Of a DNA stretch of 64,000 nucleotides, positions 1 through 8,251 are shown one piece after another; the stretch's first letter is position 1, and every line of letters starts with the position of its first letter. The notes beneath the pieces were generated by a model. The model ran no database searches. It worked only from the letters and a program-made list of their open reading frames with translations, and was not told the origin of the DNA. The position numbers were made by a program, and so were the translations under genes. This DNA is from Pseudomonas atagonensis (lineage in GTDB: Bacteria > Pseudomonadota > Gammaproteobacteria > Pseudomonadales > Pseudomonadaceae): contig NZ_VXCA01000025.1 of assembly GCF_011369485.1 (NCBI RefSeq), forward strand, positions 186,001-250,000, written 5' to 3'.

Positions 1-548
1 ACCTTCACTTCTGCCGCCGATTTATACAGGCGCATGTCGTGCAGCAGATGATCCAGGGCAACGAATTCGTTCGGTGGCTGGGCGCCGAGGTGCGCCTTGG
101 AGCGGATCACGTTGATCCAGTCCATCAGGTGCCGATCGAATTCCGGGTTGCTGCCCATCGCCGAATACACCCGGTCACGACCTTCGATCAGGCCCGGGAG
201 AATGTCGTCGATGTCGGTAATCGGAAAGGCATCGTCGGCGCCGAAGTCGCGGATCGCGCCTTCCTGCCCTGCGCGTAAACCGTCCCACAATTCGCGTTCG
301 GCATTGCGTTCACGGCAGAACAGCACGTATTCGCCATGCTCGCGGCCGGGCATCAAGACGATGACGGCTTGCGGCTCGGGAAACCCGCTGAGGTACTGAA
401 AGTCGCTGTCCTGACGGTAGACGTGCTCGACGTCGCGGTTGCGAATCGCCACCGCGGCGGCGGGCAGGATCGCGATACTGTTGGGTTCCATCTGCGCCAT
501 CAGCGCCTTGCGGCGACGGCTGTATTCCGCTTTCGGGATATGGATCAT
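1..548 (-). CDS. pepP: Xaa-Pro aminopeptidase PepP, N-terminal part (cut by window edge)
   Basis: Metalloaminopeptidase that removes N-terminal residues preceding proline in the cytoplasm. About 182 N-terminal residues are present, beginning MIHIPKAEYSRRRKALMAQM; the rest lies beyond position 1. The visible part is the aminopeptidase P N-terminal domain, recognised by the segments RNRDVEHVYRQDSDFQYLSG and FPEPQAVIVLMPG. The metal-binding pita-bread domain is outside the window. It starts 27 nt after the ygfB stop in the same direction, as in the pepP-ygfB pair of many gammaproteobacteria, so the two are probably cotranscribed with ubiH further downstream (known context, not visible). Identity is secure from sequence and synteny. 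Confidence 0.93.
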   Translation of the reverse strand, partial: MIHIPKAEYSRRRKALMAQMEPNSIAILPAAAVAIRNRDVEHVYRQDSDFQYLSGFPEPQAVIVLMPGREHGEYVLFCRERNAERELWDGLRAGQEGAIRDFGADDAFPITDIDDILPGLIEGRDRVYSAMGSNPEFDRHLMDWINVIRSKAHLGAQPPNEFVALDHLLHDMRLYKSAAEVK

Positions 549-575
549 GGGCAGATGGCTTTCCCTGGCACGCGA

Positions 576-1136
576 TTAATGCAGCGACGGCTTGGCGGCT
601 GGCGGCACGTCGGCTTTTTTGGTTTCCGAGAACAGCAGCAGCGGCGCGACGCGCAGGTACTCCATGACTTCCATGTAGTCGGATTCACCGTCTTCGGATT
701 CTTCCAGGGCATCTTGCACCTGAGAAATGGCAGCCAGATCCTGCAGCACTTCGGTGGCTTCGGTGCTGAGCATGCTGCTGTCGCGGCAGTTCAGGCCGAA
801 ACCGCTGAGGAAGCCCTGGCACCACTCGCCCAATGCAGCGGCGCGGTCGGCCAGCGGTGCGTCATCGGTCGGCAGCAGCAGAACGACGGTGACGTCGTCG
901 CCGGTCAGTTCGCCTTTGACCATCTCTTGCAGGCCGATCAGGGCGTTGCGGACGTTGTCCTGGATGTCGCCTTCGAGCAGTTCGGCGGCGTCGATCAGCC
1001 AGCCTTCGTTGTCGAAGCCAGCGCCGGCGCAGCTGCGGCCGAGCAGCAGGCCATGCAGTTCGGCAGGCGAGACATTGTGGCCGCTGGAGGTCAGCAGGGT
1101 GGCAAAGGCTTGGTACGGGGAATTCGCAATGGTCAT
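576..1136 (-). CDS. ygfB: YgfB/UPF0149 family protein
   Basis: A 186-residue cytoplasmic protein of the UPF0149 (YgfB/YecA) family. It is acidic and mostly helical, with the family segments [17 protein letters not shown] near the N terminus and [14 protein letters not shown] in the middle. No enzymatic motif is visible. In P. aeruginosa, YgfB has been linked to regulation of the AmpDh3 amidase and beta-lactam resistance; whether that holds here is inference. The gene precedes pepP by 27 nt and is divergent from the zapB-like/zapA pair, a conserved arrangement. Start chosen at ATG 1136. Confidence 0.9.
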   Translation of the reverse strand: MTIANSPYQAFATLLTSSGHNVSPAELHGLLLGRSCAGAGFDNEGWLIDAAELLEGDIQDNVRNALIGLQEMVKGELTGDDVTVVLLLPTDDAPLADRAAALGEWCQGFLSGFGLNCRDSSMLSTEATEVLQDLAAISQVQDALEESEDGESDYMEVMEYLRVAPLLLFSETKKADVPPAAKPSLH

Positions 1137-1266
1137 GGGCAGCTAGGCGCCAGACGGCGCTATGTCTAGAATGAAGGCCTTGTATCCTACATCGACAGAC
1201 TCGCCAAGACTATTAAAGGCTGTCCGCCAGCTATCCCATCAGACAGACTCCAACTCAGTGGACACA

Positions 1267-1476
1267 ATGGAAGACACCGACCTGCAAGCGCTGATGGCCA
1301 GACTCGAACTGCTGATTGGCCGAGTCGAGCAACTTAAGAGTCAAAACGCACTCTTACTAGCTCAGGAAAAGACCTGGCGCGAGGAACGCGCTCACCTCAT
1401 TGAAAAAAACGAAATCGCCCGGCGTAAGGTCGAATCGATGATTTCGCGCCTCAAGGCCCTGGAGCAAGACTCATGA
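1267..1476 (+). CDS. TIGR02449 family protein, ZapB-like coiled coil
   Basis: A 69-residue protein starting at ATG 1267 (MEDTDLQALMARLELLIGRV). Nearly its whole length is a heptad-patterned coiled coil rich in Leu, Glu, Lys and Arg. It matches the TIGR02449 family found just upstream of zapA and is often described as ZapB-like. Its stop overlaps the zapA start by 4 nt (1473-1476), so the pair is probably translationally coupled and acts at the division septum; the role is inferred from the neighbour. An in-frame extension back to 1162 reads through the promoter region and was not used. Confidence 0.85.
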   Translation: MEDTDLQALMARLELLIGRVEQLKSQNALLLAQEKTWREERAHLIEKNEIARRKVESMISRLKALEQDS

Positions 1477-1790
1477 GTTCAAGCAATAGCGTTACCGTGC
1501 AGATCCTCGACAAAGAGTATTCGATCATCTGCCCGCAGGAAGAACGCAGCAATCTGGTCAGTGCCGCGCGTTACCTGGACGGCAAGATGCGCGAGATCCG
1601 CAGCAGCGGCAAAGTCATCGGTGCCGACCGCATTGCCGTGATGGCTGCGCTGAACATCACCCATGACCTCTTGCACAAAGAAGAGCGCCCGGACATCCAG
1701 GCCAGCGGCTCGACCCGTGAACAGGTGCGCGACTTGCTCGATCGTGTCGATCTGGTGCTGGCCGACGATCCGGACATCAGCAAGGGCTGA
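1473..1790 (+). CDS. zapA: Cell division protein ZapA
   Basis: A 105-residue FtsZ-associated protein that bundles FtsZ filaments at the Z ring. The N-terminal half carries the ZapA signature (VTVQILDKEYSIICPQEER followed by LVSAARYLDGKMREIR); the C-terminal half is a helical dimerisation segment. It overlaps the upstream coiled-coil gene by 4 nt. It is followed directly by the 6S RNA gene and fau, the classic zapA-ssrS-fau order of gammaproteobacteria, which strongly supports the identification. Confidence 0.95.
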   Translation: MSSSNSVTVQILDKEYSIICPQEERSNLVSAARYLDGKMREIRSSGKVIGADRIAVMAALNITHDLLHKEERPDIQASGSTREQVRDLLDRVDLVLADDPDISKG

Positions 1791-1807
1791 TTCGCCAGAC
1801 CGCTTGA

Positions 1808-1817
1808 GGTATACTCG
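1808..1817 (+). promoter_or_regulatory. Likely -10 region of the 6S RNA promoter
   Basis: The sequence gtatactcg contains a good sigma-70 -10 hexamer (tatact, near 1810-1815) a few bases before the expected 5' end of 6S RNA. The -35 element would overlap the end of zapA and is not obvious. Confidence 0.5.
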
Positions 1818-1818
1818 C

Positions 1819-2000
1819 GGCACTCCCTGGGGTGCTTGCCAGTTGACGATGTCCCTGAGCCGATTCGCACTACCCTGGAAGTTGCACGTTGGGCTGGTGT
1901 GCATGTCCGCCAGACGGAAAGCCTTAAGGTCTACTGCATCTTCCACCTTGAACTTTCGGGTTCAAGGGCTAAGTTGACAGCGGTTCATCCGGGGAGCCTG
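1819..2000 (+). ncRNA. ssrS: 6S RNA (SsrS)
   Basis: Regulatory RNA of about 180 nt that binds the sigma-70 RNA polymerase holoenzyme by mimicking an open promoter. The evidence is position (between zapA and fau, its conserved site), the closing stem formed by ctccctgg near 1822-1829 with ccggggag near 1989-1996, and the long, imperfectly paired hairpin expected for 6S. A -10 box lies just upstream and a strong terminator just downstream. Ends are estimated to within about 5-10 nt. Short ORFs crossing this stretch are not genes. Confidence 0.88.
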
Positions 2001-2005
2001 ATTCG

Positions 2006-2041
2006 AATCCGATGTCGGTGAAAACCGCCATCGGATTTTTT
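2006..2041 (+). terminator. Rho-independent terminator after 6S RNA
   Basis: Stem atccgatg...catcggat with an inner cggt-gaaa-accg tip, followed by a run of T (2035-2041). It lies between 6S RNA and fau and may also act as an attenuating element for fau. Confidence 0.75.
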
Positions 2042-2078
2042 ATGCGTGCGTTTTCGTCCAACCTGCCGAAGCCGAACC

Positions 2079-2684
2079 ATGACCGAACCCGCGTTGCTGC
2101 CTCGCCCACAACTCCGTCGCCTGCTGCGCAAGGCGCGTCGTTCACTCACCCCCGGTGAACAACGCCAAGCCGCCAAAGGCCTGTTCCGGCAACTGGCACA
2201 AGACCCGCATTTTCGCCGGGCAAAACACATTTCTCTGTACCTGCCCACCGACGGTGAAATCGACCCGCGCCTGTTGCTGCGCGAAGCCCAGCGACGCGGC
2301 AAGGCCACGTACTTGCCGGTACTCAGCGCCTGGCCGCGAACCAAAATGGTCTTCCAGCGCATCCGTCCCGGCGAAAAACTCAAACCCAATCGCTTCCGCA
2401 TTCTCGAACCGCGCGCGCAATTGGCGCGCCAGCGAAAAATCTGGACGCTGGATCTGGTGCTGTTGCCGCTGGTGGGATTTGACGACGTCGGTGGGCGACT
2501 GGGGATGGGCGGCGGTTTCTATGACCGGAGCCTGGCGTATCTGGCGCGGCGCCAGAACTGGCGCAAGCCGACGCTGCTGGGGCTGGCCCATGAATGTCAG
2601 AAAGTCGAACGACTGGCGCAGGCGAGCTGGGATGTCCCGTTACAAGGCACGGTTACCGACAAGGCCTGGTATTTCGCGGAATAG
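2079..2684 (+). CDS. fau: 5-formyltetrahydrofolate cyclo-ligase
   Basis: A 201-residue cytoplasmic enzyme (5,10-methenyltetrahydrofolate synthetase) that converts 5-formyl-THF to 5,10-methenyl-THF with ATP. The C-terminal glycine-rich signature GMGGGFYDR (residues 142-150) and the preceding LVLLPLVGFDD are the family's ATP/folate-binding region. ATG 2079 is chosen; an in-frame GTG at 2046 is possible but sits in the post-terminator leader. It follows zapA-6S RNA, and co-transcription from the 6S promoter is known in other gammaproteobacteria. Confidence 0.93.
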   Translation: MTEPALLPRPQLRRLLRKARRSLTPGEQRQAAKGLFRQLAQDPHFRRAKHISLYLPTDGEIDPRLLLREAQRRGKATYLPVLSAWPRTKMVFQRIRPGEKLKPNRFRILEPRAQLARQRKIWTLDLVLLPLVGFDDVGGRLGMGGGFYDRSLAYLARRQNWRKPTLLGLAHECQKVERLAQASWDVPLQGTVTDKAWYFAE

Positions 2685-2719
2685 ACGCCGCGCAGAACAG
2701 CGGCGCCCAGAAAGCAGTT

Positions 2720-2875
2720 TCAGCGTTTGAACGCTGTCGACTGTTGAACCTGTTGCGCCACTTCCATCGGTGCATCGGCCTTGTTGGCCCACAGGCTTTG
2801 CGCATAACCGGTGGTCACGACGCCCAGACCGAACAAAATCACCAAAGTCCACAGCAAATCCGGTTTGCGTTTCAT
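2720..2875 (-). CDS. Small single-span membrane protein
   Basis: A 51-residue ORF (MKRKPDLLWTLVILFGLGVV...) with a charged start, one clear transmembrane helix (about residues 8-24) and a short polar tail ending STAFKR. A similar tiny protein is common at this place in Pseudomonas genomes, to my recollection. No function is known. It is convergent with fau and divergent from the EVE gene. The ATG is preceded by a purine-rich ggggg region (2881-2886 complement), a plausible ribosome-binding site. Confidence 0.7.
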   Translation of the reverse strand: MKRKPDLLWTLVILFGLGVVTTGYAQSLWANKADAPMEVAQQVQQSTAFKR

Positions 2876-3072
2876 CGATTGCCCCCCTCAAGGCACATCA
2901 TCACGATGACAGCAGCGGTTTCCATTCGTAGGCCGTGCAGCAGCGTCAAGCTTTAAAGGCCGGCATTTTGCGACAACGTGAACCTCTGCGCAAACGCTGA
3001 CGTCAACCGACCGTCGGTTTGTCATAAAATTGCCCGACAACTTGTCCAATGACCGCATCAGGAGCAAACACC

Positions 3073-3525
3073 ATGGCCTATTGGCTGATGAAATCCGAGC
3101 CCGACGAGCTCTCGATCAAAGGCCTGGAAAAACTCGGCAAAGCGCGCTGGGACGGGGTTCGCAACTATCAGGCGCGCAATTTTCTGCGGGCCATGGCGGT
3201 GGGAGACGAGTTCTTTTTCTACCATTCCAGCTGCCCGGAGCCCGGAATTGCCGGGATCGGCAAAATAATCGAAGCCGCGTACCCGGATCCCACCGCACTG
3301 GAGCCGGAAAGTCACTACTTCGACCCGAAAGCCACGCCGGAGAAAAACGCCTGGAGCGCGATTGATGTCGCTCACGTAGAGACGTTTGCACGGGTATTGA
3401 AGCTTGATTATTTGAAGCAGCAGACAGCGCTGGCCGAGATGCCGTTGGTGCAGAAGGGTTCGCGGTTGTCGGTGATGCCGGTGACGCCGGAGCAGTGGGC
3501 GGCGGTTATTGCGCTGAAACCTTGA
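3073..3525 (+). CDS. EVE domain protein
   Basis: A 150-residue single EVE (PUA-like) domain, opening MAYWLMKSEPDELSI and including the segment WDGVRNYQARNFLRAM, which forms the ligand pocket. EVE domains bind modified bases in DNA or RNA. Stand-alone bacterial versions are widespread and their ligand is generally unknown. The start is ATG 3073, preceded by the ribosome-binding sequence caggagc (3059-3065). A longer in-frame start at 3049 is less likely. The gene appears monocistronic and is followed by REP-type repeats. Confidence 0.9.
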   Translation: MAYWLMKSEPDELSIKGLEKLGKARWDGVRNYQARNFLRAMAVGDEFFFYHSSCPEPGIAGIGKIIEAAYPDPTALEPESHYFDPKATPEKNAWSAIDVAHVETFARVLKLDYLKQQTALAEMPLVQKGSRLSVMPVTPEQWAAVIALKP

Positions 3526-3545
3526 GTCATTGGTTGCCTGACAAA

Positions 3546-3655
3546 ACGCCTTCGCGAGCGAGCCCGCTCCCACAGGGTTCAGCGGCGATCACACAAATGT
3601 GTGGCACCACAAAACCACTCTGGGAGCTGGCTTGCCAGCGATAGGGCCAGCCCGG
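3546..3655. repeat. REP-type palindromic repeats
   Basis: One clear half (3549-3576) with the core gcgagcgagcccgctcccac, and a degenerate inverted half (ctgggagctggcttgccagc, about 3620-3640). It lies in the convergent space between the EVE gene and the FliL-like gene. The core matches other repeats in this window. Confidence 0.75.
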
Positions 3656-3667
3656 ACAACGAATGCC

Positions 3668-4075
3668 TTACTGAATGATCAGGTTGTTGAACAACAGATC
3701 CTCGACCACCGGCTTGCCGGTTTCGTCATTCATCACTTGCTGCGTCTGCTTCAACGCTTCCTGACGCAGTTTTTCCTTGCCTTCGATGCTGCTCATCGCC
3801 TCGGTGCTCTGCTGGGTGAACAGCGCGACCAACTGGTTGCGGATCAGCGGTTCGTTGGCCTTGACCAGTTTGGTCGCCTCTTCGCCCGTCACGCGCAATG
3901 CGACGTCAGCCTTGTAGACCTTCAGCTTTGGCGTGCCATCCAGCCCGTAGTTGCCCACAAACGGCGGGCTCAGGGTGATGTAGTTGACCTTCGGCGCCTC
4001 GCCTTCTTTGGCTTCTTCGGCCAGCGCTGCCACAGGCAGAGACAGGGCCAGCAACAACATGATCCACGCTTTCAC
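3668..4075 (-). CDS. FliL-like flagellar basal body-associated protein
   Basis: A 135-residue protein read from GTG 4075, which follows a strong ribosome-binding site (aaggagcg). An upstream in-frame ATG would add a leader lacking such a site. The first 20 residues form a signal peptide or membrane anchor (LLLALSLPVAALA). The rest matches the FliL fold, with VNYITLSPPFVGNYG, KVYKADVALRV and a C-terminal GKPVVEDLLFNNLIIQ. Canonical FliL sits in flagellar operons; this is a solitary paralogue, as in P. aeruginosa, so a direct flagellar role is uncertain. Confidence 0.8.
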   Translation of the reverse strand: MKAWIMLLLALSLPVAALAEEAKEGEAPKVNYITLSPPFVGNYGLDGTPKLKVYKADVALRVTGEEATKLVKANEPLIRNQLVALFTQQSTEAMSSIEGKEKLRQEALKQTQQVMNDETGKPVVEDLLFNNLIIQ

Positions 4076-4225
4076 AATTCGCTCCTTATCCGGTTTGCGG
4101 CCTAGCATAACGACCCGCCGCGCAAGCACAAGCTTATGGCTGACTATCAGGGCCGGGCATGCTCGTTGACCCGTTGACTGACACACCTACACTTATCGGC
4201 CATCACTCCCAAAGGAATAGCCCTG

Positions 4226-5203
4226 ATGAAAGCCGTGCTGTGCAAAGCCTTCGGCCCTGCCGAATCGCTGGTGCTGGAAGACGTCGCCAGTCCTGTCGCC
4301 AAGAAGAACGAAATCCTGCTGGACGTGCACGCCGCCGGGGTCAACTTCCCGGACACGCTGATCATCGAGGGCAAATACCAGTTCAAACCGCCCTTCCCGT
4401 TCTCCCCGGGTGGCGAAGCGGCTGGCGTAGTGCGCGACGTCGGCGAGAAGGTCAGCCACCTGAAAGTCGGCGACCGCGTCATGGCCCTGACCGGCTGGGG
4501 CAGTTTCGCCGAGCAGGTAGCAGTGCCGGGCTATAACGTATTGCCGATTCCGCCGTCGATGGACTTCAACACCGCCGCCGCCTTCAGCATGACCTACGGC
4601 ACCTCGATGCACGCCCTCAAGCAACGCGCCAATCTGCAACCGGGCGAAACCCTGTTGGTACTCGGTGCGTCGGGCGGTGTCGGCCTCGCTGCCGTAGAGA
4701 TCGGCAAAGCCATGGGCGCTCGCGTCATCGCCGCGGCCAGCAGTGCGGAAAAACTCGCCGTGGCCAAGGCGGCCGGCGCCGATGAACTGATCAACTACAG
4801 CGAAACCAGCCTCAAGGACGAAATCAAGCGCCTTACCGATGGCCAAGGCGCCGACGTGATTTACGACCCGGTCGGTGGCGACCTGTTCGATCAAGCCATC
4901 CGCGCCATCGCCTGGAACGGCCGTCTGCTGGTGGTCGGTTTCGCCAGCGGACGCATTCCCGAACTGCCGGTCAATCTTGCTCTGCTCAAAGGCGCGGCAG
5001 TGCTCGGGGTGTTTTGGGGCTCGTTCGCCCAACGCCAACCGCAGGACAACGCGGCGAATTTCCAGCAACTGTTCGGCTGGTTTGCCGAAGGCAAGTTGCA
5101 ACCACTGGTGTCGCAGGTTTATCCGCTGAACAATGCGGCGCAGGCGATCAATGATCTTGGCCAGCGCAAGGCGGTGGGCAAAGTGGTGGTGCAGGTGCGC
5201 TGA
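4226..5203 (+). CDS. NADPH:quinone oxidoreductase family protein
   Basis: A 325-residue medium-chain dehydrogenase/reductase of the quinone oxidoreductase (Qor, zeta-crystallin) branch, using NADPH and no zinc. It has the GroES-like N-terminal domain (FSPGGEAAGVV at residues 59-69) and the Rossmann motif GASGGVG at 147-153. The zinc-ligand cysteines of alcohol dehydrogenases are absent. The start ATG 4226 follows aaaggaa. The physiological substrate is unknown. Its last 56 nt overlap, tail to tail, the 3' end of the next gene on the opposite strand. Confidence 0.88.
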   Translation: MKAVLCKAFGPAESLVLEDVASPVAKKNEILLDVHAAGVNFPDTLIIEGKYQFKPPFPFSPGGEAAGVVRDVGEKVSHLKVGDRVMALTGWGSFAEQVAVPGYNVLPIPPSMDFNTAAAFSMTYGTSMHALKQRANLQPGETLLVLGASGGVGLAAVEIGKAMGARVIAAASSAEKLAVAKAAGADELINYSETSLKDEIKRLTDGQGADVIYDPVGGDLFDQAIRAIAWNGRLLVVGFASGRIPELPVNLALLKGAAVLGVFWGSFAQRQPQDNAANFQQLFGWFAEGKLQPLVSQVYPLNNAAQAINDLGQRKAVGKVVVQVR

Positions 5204-5837
5204 AGCCTGATTGCCCGGGCGACTGCTCAATGTCGCCCGGCAGCAAGTGCTCCTGAATCTTCTGACTGCGTGACAGGATCAACTGCCCCTTGTCATCAAA
5301 GCGCAGAACAATCAGCCAGTCATAAACATCCACCGGCCATTTTGGCTGGCCGATCAGCGCGGGGCCGTCGCCACCGAACGCGGCGATCAATTTGTTGATG
5401 TGCCCGTGGTGCCAGGCGATCAGCACGGTTTTCGCCTGATTTTTCTTGCGCAGCAGCTCTACCAGTTTGTCGACATCATTATTGGCGTACGGCTGTTCAA
5501 TCGGCAGTTGCAGGCGTTGAGACAATGGGATCAGCGTCTGCCAAGGCCGCATGCTTTCGGCGCTGTCAGCGGTGGCGATCAGACGTTGCGGGATCAGCGC
5601 CTGGCCACCCAGTTTCAGCGGGTCGAAATAGTCGGCGTAGGCCGTGGCACGCTGTTCGCCTCGGGCGTTGAGCTCCCGGCCCACCTCGGGCTTTTCCGCA
5701 TGACGAACGATCAACACAGTGACATTGCGCAAGCCCGGCGCCGTAGCGCCCTGGGCAAAACTCAGCGCCACCACTGACACAGCGACGGCCACCACCATCA
5801 ATAACCTGGGCAATAACCTGCGGACGTTCGGGTCCAT
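5148..5837 (-). CDS. Histidine phosphatase family protein, exported
   Basis: A 229-residue member of the histidine phosphatase (phosphoglycerate mutase-like) superfamily. An N-terminal signal peptide or anchor (residues 12-29) suggests a periplasmic location. The catalytic RHAEKPE motif starts at R45-H46, and the second histidine lies in AWHHGHINKL (H143, H144 or H146). The substrate is unknown. The last ~20 residues are proline- and cysteine-rich and are read from DNA antisense to the qor-like gene, so the C terminus may be a read-on extension rather than a conserved part. Confidence 0.85.
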   Translation of the reverse strand: MDPNVRRLLPRLLMVVAVAVSVVALSFAQGATAPGLRNVTVLIVRHAEKPEVGRELNARGEQRATAYADYFDPLKLGGQALIPQRLIATADSAESMRPWQTLIPLSQRLQLPIEQPYANNDVDKLVELLRKKNQAKTVLIAWHHGHINKLIAAFGGDGPALIGQPKWPVDVYDWLIVLRFDDKGQLILSRSQKIQEHLLPGDIEQSPGQSGFSAPAPPLCPPPCAGQDH

Positions 5838-6061
5838 CGTTTATCTCTGCGCGAAGGGGGCTGTAAGTGACCGCGAGTCTAAGTCACTGCAACGGCACCG
5901 AGACAAAAACGCCCTGTTCTTACAGCTGAGCGACAGGTTCGTAAAGGAACACGCGAATTCCACTATTTCCGCTGTTTGGTCAATGCGAACCGGTGCTATT
6001 TTCGGTAACGAAACTGTAACATTCGCATCCGCAGTCAAAACAAGAAATTTGGAGCTCTTGA

Positions 6062-7411
6062 ATGTTTGCTTTCTTTCGTCCTGCCGCACATCAGGCTCCC
6101 CTGCCTGAAGAAAAAATAGACAGCACCTACCGACGCCTGCGCTGGCAGATCTTCGCCGGTATCTTCTTTGGTTACGCGGGTTATTACCTGCTGCGCAAGA
6201 ACTTCTCGCTGGCCATGCCTTACCTGATCGACGAAGGCTACAGCCGTGGCGATCTGGGTCTGGCGATGTCGGCAATTGCCATCGCCTACGGCTTGTCGAA
6301 GTTCCTCATGGGCCTGGTGTCCGACCGCTCCAACCCGCGTTACTTCCTGCCGTTCGGCCTGCTGGTGTCGGCCGGGGTGATGTTCATTTTCGGTTTCGCG
6401 CCTTGGGCAACGTCCAGCGTGACCATGATGTTCATTCTGCTGTTCATCAACGGCTGGGCGCAGGGCATGGGCTGGCCGCCGAGCGGACGCACGATGGTGC
6501 ACTGGTGGTCGCAGAAGGAACGCGGCGGCGTGGTGTCGGTGTGGAACGTGGCGCATAACGTCGGCGGCGGTCTGATCGGCCCGCTGTTCCTGATCGGCAT
6601 GGGCCTGTTCAACGACTGGCACGCGGCGTTCTATGTACCGGCTGCCGTGGCACTGGGCGTGGCGGTGTTTGCCTTCATCACCATGCGCGACACCCCGCAA
6701 TCAGTCGGTCTGCCGCCGATCGAGAAGTACAAGAACGATTACCCGGAAGGCTACGACGCCAGCCACGAAGACGAATTCAGCGCCAAGGAAATCTTCGTCA
6801 AATACGTGCTGCGCAACAAAATGCTCTGGTACATCGCCATGGCCAACGTCTTCGTTTACCTGCTGCGCTACGGCGTGCTGGACTGGGCGCCGACCTACCT
6901 GAAGGAAGCCAAGGGTTTCACCGTGGATAAAACCTCGTGGGCCTATTTCTTCTACGAGTGGGCGGGCATTCCGGGCACGCTGCTGTGCGGCTGGATGTCG
7001 GACAAGATCTTCCGTGGCAACCGTGGCCTGACCGGCATGGTGTTCATGGCCTTGGTGACTGTCGCGACGCTGGTGTACTGGCTGAACCCGGCCGGCAACC
7101 CGACCGTCGACATGATCGCGCTGTTCTCGATCGGCTTCCTGATCTACGGCCCGGTGATGCTGATCGGCCTGCAAGCGCTGGAACTGGCACCGAAGAAAGC
7201 AGCCGGTACGGCCGCAGGCTTCACGGGTCTGTTCGGTTATCTGGGCGGTTCGGTCGCGGCGAGTGCGGCGATGGGCTACACCGTGGACCATTTCGGCTGG
7301 GACGGTGGTTTCGTGCTGCTGGTGGGCGCTTGCCTGCTGTCGATGGCCTTCCTGGCCCCGACGCTGTGGCACAAGCAAGTTGCCAGTCAGAGCCGCGAAG
7401 CAGTCGCTTGA
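6062..7411 (+). CDS. glpT: Glycerol-3-phosphate transporter GlpT
   Basis: A 449-residue inner-membrane antiporter of the organophosphate:phosphate antiporter family (MFS, 12 helices) that imports glycerol-3-phosphate in exchange for phosphate and also admits fosfomycin. The E. coli substrate-site residues are all conserved at the same numbers: R45 (YYLLRKN), H165 ([10 protein letters not shown]) and R269 (VYLLRYG). The family segment [17 protein letters not shown] is present at 132-148. A 224-nt leader (5838-6061) separates it from the divergent phosphatase and should hold its promoter. The gene ends 25 nt inside the convergent chaC. Confidence 0.96.
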   Translation: MFAFFRPAAHQAPLPEEKIDSTYRRLRWQIFAGIFFGYAGYYLLRKNFSLAMPYLIDEGYSRGDLGLAMSAIAIAYGLSKFLMGLVSDRSNPRYFLPFGLLVSAGVMFIFGFAPWATSSVTMMFILLFINGWAQGMGWPPSGRTMVHWWSQKERGGVVSVWNVAHNVGGGLIGPLFLIGMGLFNDWHAAFYVPAAVALGVAVFAFITMRDTPQSVGLPPIEKYKNDYPEGYDASHEDEFSAKEIFVKYVLRNKMLWYIAMANVFVYLLRYGVLDWAPTYLKEAKGFTVDKTSWAYFFYEWAGIPGTLLCGWMSDKIFRGNRGLTGMVFMALVTVATLVYWLNPAGNPTVDMIALFSIGFLIYGPVMLIGLQALELAPKKAAGTAAGFTGLFGYLGGSVAASAAMGYTVDHFGWDGGFVLLVGACLLSMAFLAPTLWHKQVASQSREAVA

Positions 7412-8055
7412 TCGGCCTTTGACTTACAGCGCTTGAGCCGCGCCTCCAGATTGCGGTCTGGCATGGCGTGGCTGCGCAGGGCGTGCGCGGTCTGCTCGAC
7501 ATAATCGCGAGTGGTGCCGTAACGCCCGCAAGCGCTTTCGAACACCTGGCTCAGCACATGATCCGGCAAGTTGCCGGCATAGCTGGGCAGGTGTCGCTCC
7601 AAAACGAATCCCAATGCCTGAACCTGACTGCCATCTTCGAGCCGGCAGTTGAGCCAGTGTGGACGATAAGAAGGGAATGGCATCTCGCGTTTCCATAGCG
7701 CATACAGCGCAGCGTCGAGATTGTCTTCCGGCAGCCGATAGGCGAAGCCGCTGCACGAACCGCCACGATCCAGACCGAACACCAGTCCCGGCATTTCCGG
7801 CGTGCCACGATGTTCGTGCGACCACAAATACAAACCACGATGGTAGCCATGCACGCGGCCACGCACGCGCTCGACCGCCGAACACTCCGGGCGCCAGATC
7901 AGCGAACCGTAGGCGAACAGCCACACCGGCCCGCCCTTGTGGCGCGCCATGGTCGATTGCATGGAAGCGAGAAGTTGTTCGTGCGTCAGCTGCGGCCCAA
8001 GATCGAGCCGCGGAGGGTAAGCCAGGTTCAGAAAAGCGTTTTCAATGGCGCTCAT
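7387..8055 (-). CDS. chaC: Glutathione-specific gamma-glutamylcyclotransferase ChaC
   Basis: A 222-residue ChaC-family enzyme that cleaves glutathione to 5-oxoproline and Cys-Gly. The substrate-binding YGSLIW motif is at residues 49-54, followed by [20 protein letters not shown]. The conserved LWKREM contains the probable catalytic glutamate, E124. The length fits bacterial ChaC. The 3' end overlaps glpT by 25 nt, tail to tail. Confidence 0.92.
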   Translation of the reverse strand: MSAIENAFLNLAYPPRLDLGPQLTHEQLLASMQSTMARHKGGPVWLFAYGSLIWRPECSAVERVRGRVHGYHRGLYLWSHEHRGTPEMPGLVFGLDRGGSCSGFAYRLPEDNLDAALYALWKREMPFPSYRPHWLNCRLEDGSQVQALGFVLERHLPSYAGNLPDHVLSQVFESACGRYGTTRDYVEQTAHALRSHAMPDRNLEARLKRCKSKADQATASRL

Positions 8056-8196
8056 GGCGAATAGCGTTCAGCTCCCCGCGGGTGAAGAATTACTTAATAG
8101 AACGCACCGCTGTAACAATAAGGCACATATGTTTTAAGGCAATTTGAGTGCCATGGCACAGTTCTTAATGGATTGCCTGTTTTATATATAACCTAG

Positions 8197-8224
8197 CGGT
8201 ATTTATGCAATTACATAAATACCG
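8197..8224. repeat. Perfect 11-bp inverted repeat with 6-nt spacer
   Basis: Arms cggtatttatg and cataaataccg with spacer caatta, in the AT-rich 196-nt gap between chaC (start at 8055) and the reductase stop (8252). No T tract follows on either strand, so a terminator is less likely than a protein-binding site or structured RNA. Confidence 0.7.
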
Positions 8225-8251
8225 ATCGGCTATATGGAGAGTTATAAAGAT

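Noticed and set aside
1819-2000. Short ORFs on both strands between zapA and fau
   Set aside because: They fall on the 6S RNA gene.
8197-8224. Palindrome considered as a terminator of the reductase gene
   Set aside because: No T tract on either side and it is 28 nt or more beyond the stop with AT-rich stem; better kept as an unexplained inverted repeat.
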